Assembly: GCA_013398295.1 (NCBI GenBank) | Contig: VZSF01006559.1 | Location: forward strand, 65,839-129,838 | From: Chionis minor | Taxonomy: Eukaryota; Chordata; Aves; Charadriiformes; Chionididae | DNA length: 64,000 nucleotides | Direction: 5' to 3' | Shown: positions 51,701 to 64,000 of the stretch, piece after piece | How positions within the stretch are numbered: the first letter of the stretch is position 1 | Layout: every line of letters begins with the position of its first letter | The notes under the pieces: generated by a model | The model's input: the letters and a program-made list of their open reading frames with translations, nothing else | What the model was told of the DNA's origin: nothing | Database searches by the model: none | Translations under genes and position numbers: made by a program

Positions 51701-53424
51701 GACTGAGGGTACAAACGGTCCATTACATCATTGAAAACAGGCCTCCTTGGCTTTGGATTTCCTCTTTTTTTTTCCTAAAATGTATCTACTATTTTTCTTC
51801 CCCTTTTGTGCATGCATTGCAAGTAGAAAGGTAAGATCAGTGATGTTAGACCCAAACTTTATTTTGACAGCACTTCTAGTTTTTCTTTCTTAGATGTACT
51901 CTGGAGGCCAGTTACCTACTTTCATTTTGGCAACAGGAAAATAGCTACAGCTCTGTCAAATAATTTTTTGGTTTTAATTAAATAGGATGTCAGCCAAAAT
52001 CCATGATTATTTTGTCCTGTTAATGAAAGGCCTGCAACAGTTTAAACATTTGGTACATGAAACACCCGCAAGATAAAAAATATGTTGGGAAATTACGAAT
52101 TGAAAGGGAATTCATAATCAAAATCAGCTTTTGGTTGTTTCTCGAATACGATCTTAATGTAGAAATAGCTAAATTTTTGGTGTGGGACTTGCAGATGCAT
52201 AATGCAGACTGCTCCTATTCCTTGTCTCTGATGAGTGTCTGCACGTGTTTGGCTACATAGTAAGAATGAATGTCCAACATGCCACGTTATAGGCTGCCGA
52301 CATATGTATGACAGATACATGAGGTGACATGACATGGGAAGAGCCTTAACACTTGGAGGGCTTGTAGGGAGACTCCTCTCGAGTGTCAAGCAACACCAGA
52401 AATCGGAAACTTCCAGCCTACAGCTTGGTGCCATGCCCTGTCACTTGCTTCATGTGCAACCACATATGACAGTCCTCAGTGCCTGTTCCTCGGGACCGCA
52501 GAGGGAGAAGGATGGGGAGACTTCACCACGTGCCTGCGAGATGGTGGTGGTGCCTGGGAGGCTGCCGAGGTGGGGAGAACTGAAAGGATCTTTTACAGTG
52601 CTGGGTCATTGACTTGTCTGCATGAATGTGATGAATCCACCATGCCCATTTGAGCTCAGCGGTGGTGTTTTCCATAGCAGTTAGTTTGGATCTCAGCGGT
52701 TCAGATTCAGGACCTTTTGCAGAAGGTTAGGTGAATTTTTACCCGGAGACTTGCTTACAGAAATAAGGTTGTGCTTTGGGGTTTTTTTTGTGAGGACATT
52801 AGATGGTTACCGTGTGATAATAGCATTAAGGATGGTGGCTCAGAAGTTGAGAAAATGCTTATTCATTATCCCTTCTTTCAAAGCTTTACTTAATTATGCA
52901 ATAACCCTTCCCCTAGTGAGAAATGCTTTTAGTATTGTACTTCTTAAAATAAACTATTTTTGGCTAGTAGTCTCAATGCTGATTGCCTGTGGGCATAACA
53001 CAAATATATCCTAGAGAAAGCAGTTATTTGGATTGACAGTGCTGTAAGAAGCTCAATTCCAGGTTATTTCATTCTGTCTCTCCCATCCCCTGTTTTCCTG
53101 CCCAAGGGTGTAACTGTTCATTCTAGTCTGTGAAGCAAGTGGCAATAAATGTGTATCAATACACCTGTAAGTCACATTTTTTATGAAGGTATGATCCATT
53201 TAATGCCTGCAGGAGATTAATATGGTGAAGATACACAACTCCTTTTGTGTGTGGGTATGATGTCATTGGAAGGGCATGAAGTGGCATCTCAGAGCAACCA
53301 CATACTCAAGAAAGCAGGTCTGGGGGTGTGTTTCAGACAGTGACAGTCCAGTAGTTCATGGTTGAGCTGTTTCATTGCTGTATCTCCAAAGGAACAGCAG
53401 AGTGCCCGGCTTTCGTGCTTGTTA

Positions 53425-53490
53425 AAAACAGAGCCCACTGAAATCAGTTGGAAATTAAGCAGGTGCTACAGATAGGCAAGTGGTTTGTAT
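53425..53490. repeat. Possible old dispersed amniote repeat fragment
   Basis: GAGCCCACTGAAATCAGTTG, then AATTAAGCAGGTGCTACAGA, resembles the repeated 'gcccattgaagtcaatgggagttaagcac' motif of birds and turtles. Short match. Confidence 0.35.
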
Positions 53491-53576
53491 TAAACACAGT
53501 GGATGTAGAAGGAAATCCATAAAATACCTCTCTCAAAGGTACACCTGACTCTTTGTTTCTCTCTCCTCTTTTTTGA

Positions 53577-56850
<3,274 letters not shown>

Positions 56851-57369
56851 ATGACAAACTACTTGTGCAGTGTGAAGGTGCGGAAGGCAACTTTGCAGTG
56901 TGCAACAAATCTTTATAGCCTTTACAATACGGACTTCTGTGTATATGTTATACTGATTCTACTCTGCTTTTATCCTTTTGAAGACTGGGATACTGCCCCC
57001 CAAAAAGGTAAATGCTATCAAGAGTAGAAATTTGTAGCTGTAGATTAGTTATGTTTAAAATGCCTACTTGCAAGTCTTGCTTCTTTGGGATATCAAAATG
57101 TATTTTGTGATGTACTAAGGATACTGTTCCTGAAGTCAACCAAATATTATAGTGCATTTTAGCCTAATTCATTATCTGTATGAAGTTATTAAAGGTAGCT
57201 GTAGATTACTAGGAATTATGTCATTTGTATTAAACCCAGATCTATTTCCAATATGTGGTACATGCTGTTGTGAAAACTGTTTTAACTTTTACCTTTGTCA
57301 GTTTGTAATGAAAGGATTTCCTTTTTCCCTTTGTAGCTCAGAGAGCACCCAGTGTATCATCTCAAACAC

Positions 57370-57375
57370 AATAAA
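57370..57375 (+). terminator. Proximal poly(A) signal AATAAA
   Basis: A canonical hexamer about 520 bases after the stop codon, followed at about 57392-57410 by a GT/T-rich stretch typical of a downstream element. A second AATAAA lies at 57428-57433. This probably gives the short UBE2E3 mRNA. Confidence 0.65.
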
Positions 57376-57903
57376 CATGTTCCCCAAGGAGTAGTTTCTT
57401 TGTTTTCCTATTTTAAATTAATATTTGAATAAATTTAATTATAGTAACAAGGCAGGGCCAATGTATCACAGATCCCTGTGGATAATCTTTAAATTAATAT
57501 ACATAAGCAAAGGCTTGTTATTAAATGTTTAATGCACACCTGTGGATTGTTTAAGTTTTCCCTGTTTTGTTTTTAACAGAACAAATGTCAGTTTTACAAT
57601 TCCCTTAAATATAATACTGTTTGGCTCTTTCTCAAGTTGGAATGAGAGCACTGCATATGCTTCCTTCAGAAGTTAATATAGCTGGTTGCTTCAGGGCCAG
57701 TCCTGCTCTCATAACGGACCGCCTGAGTCTTGCTCCGTACTTTTTTTGCAGGACGAGGGCCAAGTTAGAGATAGTCTGGTGCTTTTGTTTCCGAGTAAAG
57801 CAAGTTGGACTTGCTGATCTAGAGAATTACAGTTATCCATTGAAAATGGTCTTCCAAAGCATGATTGAACACTATATAATCTGTCCAGAAAAGAGAGGAG
57901 TAG

Positions 57904-57909
57904 AATAAA
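57904..57909 (+). terminator. Possible intermediate poly(A) signal AATAAA
   Basis: The hexamer is canonical but the downstream GT-rich element is weak, so use is less likely than at 57370 or 59240. Confidence 0.3.
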
Positions 57910-59239
57910 TTTAAACAGATTTTTATGACGTAAAAACAGTTGTGGGGGAAATGAACCTTTGTTAATGAAAATGAAATCTGTAAAACTTTTAGACTACCTT
58001 TCCCCCCCCTTCACTTTCTGGCTTGGAAATTTTGTAACATCTGTAAGTAACAAAGATATACAGCTTTATAGTACATACAGTTTAAAAAGTAGAGTCACTA
58101 ATAGTTTTATAATTTAAGCTTTTATAGGTTGCCAGTCACAATATTGATTATAAAAAAGAGACTTGATCCCTTTAAATGATTTTTAAAATCACACTTCATT
58201 TTAAACTTTACAGTCTCCCTTCCTTCCTGGTGTTCTTGGAGATAATGTAGCACTTCCATCAATAAGATGCTCTGCTCATTTAATATATGAAAATTGAATG
58301 TTAAGTTTAAATATTAAGCAATAGAAAAAAAGTTAAAGATTTAGGTCTAAAGTTAGCCATCACTATATAGGTCCCTGTTTTTTGTATCACATAACCTCCG
58401 ACCATGAGTTGTCCACCCTACTTTAAGTATTTCTACAGATTCCTGAAGGTGGCTTGAAGAACTGTGTATCCCAAATATCTCAACCTAGAAGCCAGTCTCT
58501 CTCGGTAGCTACAAGATAGCTTTAGTGTTCAGGTTATAAAGTGCAAAAGGGAATGAGAAACAGGGGATCTGGCAGGTGAATATGCCTAAGTCAGGTAACA
58601 GACTAATGCCAGGAGATGAAGTGCTGGAAATCACTGCTGAAGGTGACCAGAGTTTCTCATTATGTCATTGGACGTGTGAGAAATAGCACAGATTGGCAAA
58701 GAAACAAGGGGCTATCACATCCGGGCTGGACGTCCAAAGTCTGCTCACTGCTGACCATTCGCGCACGCGTGGGTGACACAGTGCTCGTACACCACTCCAG
58801 TGACTTTCCAGTCAAGAGCAAACTATGTATTTCACACATTAACTGTGTTGCCTACAGAATTTACAGATATTTATATCATGAAATATTATGGTATAAAAAT
58901 GCAGGTTTTAATCCTTATTTTAATGTATTTCGGTTTTGTATTGTACCTACAACTTCAGATACCTAGGTATACAAGTGGGATGCCTTGTTAGTGTTGCCCC
59001 ATCTTGCCTTCCTTGCAATTGGATCCTTTACACTGAATTCCCATGATTTTTTTTTTTTTGTTGGTTTGTCATGATTCTGTTCTTTTTTAATGTAGTTTTT
59101 TTGTGTGTAAATTTTATATTTACTGAAGTAAAGGTTGTTTTTGTGTAAACATTTAAACTTTAAAAAAAGAAAAGAAGCTAATTTTGTTTCTCAAGTTCTC
59201 TCTGCTAAACCATGCAGTAGAAAGAAATTTGTATTGTTA

Positions 59240-59245
59240 AATAAA
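59240..59245 (+). terminator. Distal poly(A) signal AATAAA
   Basis: A canonical hexamer followed about 25 bases later by ATGTGTGTCTGTTTTC, a strong GT/T-rich downstream element. Sequence changes character beyond it, so I take cleavage near 59260 as the gene's 3' end. Confidence 0.65.
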
Positions 59246-59265
59246 TCAATTAGTTGTTAAATGAG

Positions 59266-61689
59266 AATGTGTGTCTGTTTTCATGGGGAAGGGAGAGATG
59301 CCTGCTGAAAATATATCCAAAGTACCCGTTGCAAAGACCATCTGGTGTTTCCAAACTATTTCCTTCCTGGCTGTGCTGGGGTGAATACTGCACACTACCG
59401 AAGCGCAGCACTGATCCTATTTTACAGGTTTAATTTTCAGTTCTGTCTTCTTGGCACCGATCACTGGGCTCTGGGTTTGGGAAAAAGTGAACTGAAATGA
59501 CGTTTTTGTGAAAAGACCAGCTAAAGATATCGCACATCCCCTCTTCCCCGTTTTGGATGGGCTTTTCTTGTTCTGTTGTCTCTGGGATTTGAGTGGGGAG
59601 CACATGCGGCTGACTGGGAAGGTGCCCAAACCGGGCTCCGTGATCTCTTGGCACAAAGAGCGTTCACATGGGGACCGGCTGTCCCAGCCTTTGCACTGTG
59701 ACACTGCTGAGGACCAGAGAGACCCAAGCCAAACGGGCAAACAGGGTCACACCTGTCTTGCTTCTCAGCTGAGGTGGTGGCTACATTCAGAGCAAATACT
59801 TTGTCATATCGAATGAGAAGGGATGGGTAAATATGAACTTATTAAAGATAAATATATTAAATGGAATGCAAAGGCAAATATAGATCAGCCTTGTTATTTC
59901 TGTACTGATGTGATCTTGGTGAGCTGTTTCATGTCCTGTGATGTCTTAGCGATGGGTGGGACAGCTTGCGGGGAGGTGTTCTTGTTTACGGATCAATGTT
60001 GACTAGCGATCGTCCAAAGTCTATAGCCGGGAAGGGAAGGGAGGCACATGGGGCTAGAAAGCAAGGCTGCAGGGTAGCCTGAGTCACGGGCCAGGCTTGC
60101 ACAGCCTCGGAAGGACAACAGGAACTGAACCAGGTCTGGTTCACGCTCTGCTCCCTTCCTGCCTCTTGGGGGGAAAAGGAAACTCTGCCACGCTTTGCTG
60201 CGCACCGGTTCCTGCTCCGTACCAGCTTCTTTGTAGCCATGGGTGTTGCAGAAAGTGAGACCAAACTTCTCCCTTTCTTCACCTTCATGTGTGGGAACCA
60301 GATTTGTGGCCTCGCAGCAGCTGCAGCACGATGGGAGAGCTGCAGGGCTCGGGCCGAGGGGTGTCACGCCGGCCAGCTGCAGCTCCCGGCCGCCCCTTTG
60401 CCACCGCTGCCTCGGCTTCCTGCAGCCCTGCCCCGGTCACCACAGCGCTGTAGGGCAGGAAGCTGGAGACCGCAGCAGCTCCTACACTGATCTCGTCTCC
60501 TGCCCCTGGGATTTCATCCGCGTGGGCGCAGGCAGCAAAGGAAAGACTCCTGACTCCAGGGTGAAGAGTGAATTTCATCTTCTCCTGCGTTTCCTTCAGC
60601 AAAAAACCCAGCGCTGTGAAAGAAGGAAGGCTTCTGCAGGCATCCTGAACTAGCACAGCTTCAAAGGACAGTGGCAGTAGCGTGACTAAAATGAGATTTG
60701 ATTCAGCCATAAACCAGCGTTGTACTTCTGCAGCCCATGCTATAGCCAGGGAAACACGCATTTCAGAGCTCGGCAGTGCTTCACGTGCAGTATCCCTTCA
60801 ACCTCTGCATGGCTCCACTTGCATTGCTATTGCGTGGTAACTCTCGAGGCTGAACCACTGCTCCCCCTCCCTCCCTGACCATCCCAGCCAAAAGTGATTG
60901 GAGAGGATCCCCAGACAAAGGGAGAGAGATCTTGGAATACAGCAGGTGTGCACAACAGCGCGGCCGCTTGTTCTGCTGCCTGACCTTGCTGATGTTGATG
61001 ATAATGAGGCATGTTCAGCTGTAGCTTAGGTGGAAGAGCAGATAATGCATTTGGAAGATAATTGCTGGAATGTTTGCAGCACACAGGGGCTTTTACTTTT
61101 TCATCCTTAAAGAGGGAAACCTTCAGCTTGTCTTCCCAGCTTCTTTGTGTGCGTGTCTCTCTGGAGTGCAGTCACAACTACCTCTGTTGCTGGGTAGAAC
61201 AGGAAGTGTCCAGCATACGAGCAACAATTTGGGGGATCCTTAAAAACTGCCAGGAATAGATAGAATAGGAGGCATAGTATGAACAATAGACATCTCTCAT
61301 CCCCTCATGGTGACTACGTCTGAGCACAGGCTCTGCCTCTGTAGCGATGTAAGATGTGGTGGGACCACGTGCATGGATGACAAATGCGTATATTATTTGT
61401 CTCTTTCATTGTTGTTACTGCTTTTCTGCAGGTAAGGTACAAACGGCCCTATCTGTTTATGTAGTGTTTCCAAGCATTGGGAAGCGTTTTGTAACTTTGT
61501 TGTCCGCGATAAACATCTCTTTGAACCATCCTCAATTGTTACACTCAACAACATCCTTTGACAGTGAATACTGCGTTTAATTATGGACTGTGAAAAAATA
61601 CTGTGTTTGTTATGTGATTATTTCACGTAACCGGCTGTGTGAATACTTCATTTTGGGCCTCCTAGTTTTGTACTATGAGAATTAGTGAA
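59266..61689. other. Intergenic sequence downstream of UBE2E3
   Basis: No gene is supported. A GC-richer part at about 60000-60560 gives several overlapping ORFs on both strands with no known domain, which is expected from composition. No recognisable repeats. Confidence 0.6.
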
Positions 61690-62240
61690 TAATTGCATCT
61701 GTTCTCCTTCTTGATCTCATTTATGATTTTATGTACTATCATTATTACCAGCCCCTAGTAACTTCTTTTTCCAGACTGGAAAGTCTTCATTTATTTAATC
61801 TCTGCCTGTACGGAAGGTGCTCTGGTTACCCTGGTCACCCTTATCTGTACATTTTGTAATTCTGTTCCAGGTAATTTAAAGGAGTGAGAGCTGCATGCTG
61901 TATGCAAAAGGTGGACTCATAATTCATCTGGAATAGTGTTTTCTGGTTTGGTCTGCCTGTCGAGTAACTGATACTACTCTGCCTTTTTGACTATTGCTTA
62001 TTGCTTAGCTATTGTCTTCATTAAGCTGTGTTCAGAGATGCTGGAATCTCATTTCTGAGCAACAGCTAATTTAACCTTTTATGTAGCTCTAACAAATTTG
62101 TCTTTCCCAATATCCTCCACTTTGTATTTATCATCATTAAATTCATCTGTGATCTTATCTCCCAATTCTCAGTGTCATGAAATCCTTTATGACTCTTGAC
62201 AGTCAGTTTTAGCTTAGTCTGCCTCGAATATTGACTCTGT
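61690..62240 (-). repeat. Ancient CR1/L3-like LINE, antisense
   Basis: The + strand reads as the complement of the old amniote CR1 reverse transcriptase region: TTTTTCCAGACTGGAAAGTC, TGCCTGTACGGAAGGTGCTC, CTTATCTGTACATTTTGTAA, GAGCTGCATGCTGTATGCAA, CAACAGCTAATTTAACC and CACTTTGTATTTATCATCAT in the expected order. No ORF survives. Orientation is opposite to the copies at 11380 and 42370. Confidence 0.7.
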
Positions 62241-63640
62241 GTGTGCCGCATACGCCAGGGGTGGGAGGGAACAGCCAAAGTAATAGCAAAGTGCACTGGA
62301 CAGGTCTGTCTGCCAAGAAGTGATGGGTCCCCCAGGACAAATTATCAGCTGGCTTCTGAATGGCACAAATGAAAGCAGCTGCCAACTGTTTTCATCAGTC
62401 TGGGCTTTGTCTCCCTCTACAGAACAAATGTCAGGTCATTATTTAAAGAGGAGCTCAGCGTGGGTAAATCTTCCAGAGTGCTTGAATGAGCTGTCATCCT
62501 GGAGATTAGTTTTCTGGGATATCATATAGGGTTGATTCGCAAATCCTGTGGGAGACTTTTCCTCTGAACGTAGCAATTGGATGTATCTCTGAAGGGTACG
62601 CTTGGGTTAGAAATGTTCAGTCTAGTGTCCGTTCGTGGCGCCAGGCAGCAATAGTGGGGCTGGAAATGCAGAGGGGATAAACGGAAGCAGAATGAAGCCA
62701 TTCAAGTACGGTGGTGCGTGATGGCATTTCTTATACCGAGGAAGGCAACTTCTTGCAAGCGTAGAAGTCTACGGTTATGTTTATGTATTCCAGCATTTTA
62801 AATCTGCCTACACTTGTGAAAATTTGAACCAAACTGGGTCTGTCTTGACTGCACGCTAAATAAAGAGGTTACCAGGACTTATATTTCCTAATTTATAGGC
62901 GGTGGAATTAAAGTGACAAATTGTTTTACACTTGTTGTCAGTTTCTGAAGGGAAATATTAATATGTTCTATGCTTTTCTGCCGTTGCCTGGATTTCCCTG
63001 TTAGCTGTGAATCTAATGTGCTGTCTTTTCACTGCTGGAATGATTAGTTATTAGGTACAAGCAACATTTTTCATTCTATTCACTTCTGAGTGTTGCTGTT
63101 TCCAGCTGAGTTTTTTTCTTAAGTATGGATTTAATGGGTAACTAAAAACATTAAGGTATCATTTCAGCTTCATTCTTTGATTTAGTTGATATTTTACAGT
63201 AAAATGACCTGAATTATCTTTCTAAAACTAAGAGAGTAAGAATTAAATTACACAGTAGTTCTTCTAGAAGATTATGCTGTTTATTAGCAGGTCTGTTACC
63301 TAGTTCAGTGCATTATATAGGTAAATCAGAGACTTTACTACAATTTTCCTTTGCCTTCCGCATAATATTTGATCCAAGCATTTATAAACTAGCGGATGGA
63401 ATAAGTGAAAAAGATGAAGTACTGTGGAGTTTTGCTGTAGTGAGGGAGAAGGAAAATAGGAACTGTAATGTATATAAAAAGAGTTCAACATCTGAACTCT
63501 GCGTTAAAGAAAAATTGGTTAGGGCAAATCAAACCAAATGCTGGTCCGGCTAATTTCCTGCGTTTCCACGAGGAAATGAAATAAGATAAAATAAATGGAC
63601 AAACAAATACCAAACCGAGGAAATAGCCAAATAAAACATT
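62241..63640. other. Intergenic AT-rich sequence
   Basis: I see no gene, RNA or recognisable repeat here. ORFs at 62320-62529 and 63308-63553 are short and without known similarity. Confidence 0.6.
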
Positions 63641-64000
63641 TGAGAAGTTTTCCCTGGCGCAGACTTTTTTAAAGCCAGCTGCAGCGGCGGCGGCTCCCCC
63701 GGAGCCAAGCAGCGCTGTCTGCGGGTGCCTGCCCTTTGGCAGAGCGCAGCATCCCGGGAAGCGTCCCGGACCAGGCTGGGTGGGACTTCCAGCATCCAGG
63801 TCTAGCGGGAGGTGTCCCTGCCCGTGGCCGGGGAGGGTTGGAAGGAGATGACCTTTGAGGTCCTCCCCCCGCAACCCAAACCACTCCATGATTCTATGGC
63901 TCTACCTCAGGCTGTGCTGCTCCTGCAGCTACTCTCCAGCCTCCCTGGCGGAGGGGCGAGGAGGGGGGTGTCCGGGAGGGGACCCCGCGGCCAGCCGCCC
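63641..64000. other. GC/CpG-rich sequence at the window end
   Basis: Base composition rises sharply, with CGGCGGCGG near 63686 and CCCCGCGGCCAGCCGCCC at the end. Part is explained by the CR1 tail at 63725-63898. The remaining CpG-rich flanks may mark the edge of a CpG island or a GC-biased patch; the window ends before this can be judged. Confidence 0.45.
63725..63898 (+). repeat. CR1 LINE 3' tail, GC-enriched copy
   Basis: GCATCCCGGGAAGCGTCCCG, GACCAGGCTGGGTGGGACTT, GGTCTAGCGGGAGGTGTCCC, GATGACCTTTGAGGTCC and AACCCAAACCACTCCATGAT match the CR1 3' UTR in order, ending ATTCTATGG. The first bases (63725-63748) are less certain. Many changes from the consensus are A/T to G/C. Confidence 0.9.

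Larger units (their letters stand above)
56851..59265 (+). other. UBE2E3: UBE2E3 3' UTR (long form)
   Basis: AT-rich sequence follows the stop codon without a further intron signal that I can support. Four AATAAA signals occur, at 57370, 57428, 57904 and 59240. The first and last have GT- or T-rich DNA just downstream, as expected for real cleavage sites, giving UTRs of about 0.55 kb or 2.4 kb. ORFs inside (for example 57621-57908 and 58616-58966) resemble no protein I know. The distal end is inferred from sequence only. Confidence 0.7.

Noticed and set aside
60239..60761. Overlapping ORFs up to 158 codons on both strands
   Set aside because: Explained by GC-rich composition that lowers stop-codon frequency; no domain seen.

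Overview
The window is vertebrate nuclear DNA, most likely from a bird. Single-copy coding exons are separated by long introns. The only recent interspersed repeats I recognise are CR1 LINE 3' ends of avian type, one ending in the usual ATTCTATG-like tail. Older relics (ancient CR1/L3-like LINEs, a MIR-like SINE, other old fragments) sit in the introns and flank. I see no Alu, B1 or L1 and no bacterial-style genes.

One protein-coding gene explains the coding content: UBE2E3, a class III ubiquitin-conjugating enzyme (E2), on the + strand. Five coding exons can be placed to the base: 848-1041 (within an exon starting at 839), 3214-3264, 53582-53714, 55492-55639 and 56753-56850. They join in frame to 207 codons plus a stop. 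Every junction has a GT donor and an AG acceptor. The exons encode a charged, Ser-rich N-terminal extension followed by a complete UBC domain with the catalytic cysteine at residue 145. The 3' UTR runs from 56851 to one of several poly(A) signals, the proximal at 57370 and the most distal convincing one at 59240.

Layout: 1-838 is GC-rich 5' sequence, probably a noncoding first exon or CpG-island edge with a 46-codon ORF, followed by AT-rich intron or promoter-proximal DNA carrying a cluster of TGTAAATA motifs. 1042-3213 is intron 2. 3265-53581 is a 50.3-kb intron 3 holding most of the repeats, two candidate conserved noncoding blocks and a candidate 25-nt poison microexon. 53715-56752 carries introns 4 and 5 around exon 5. 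56851-59265 is the long 3' UTR. 59266-64000 is intergenic, with an antisense ancient CR1 and, at the end, a CR1 tail embedded in GC-rich DNA. Exon and intron numbers assume one upstream noncoding exon.

Nothing here is a wholly new biological system. The best leads are regulatory: a candidate microexon (27266-27290) with good splice signals that would shift the frame and introduce a stop in exon 4; a perfectly duplicated splice donor after coding exon 3 that could insert two residues (Val-Arg) into the UBC fold; and the TGTAAATA cluster next to the first exon. All need comparison with transcripts or other genomes.
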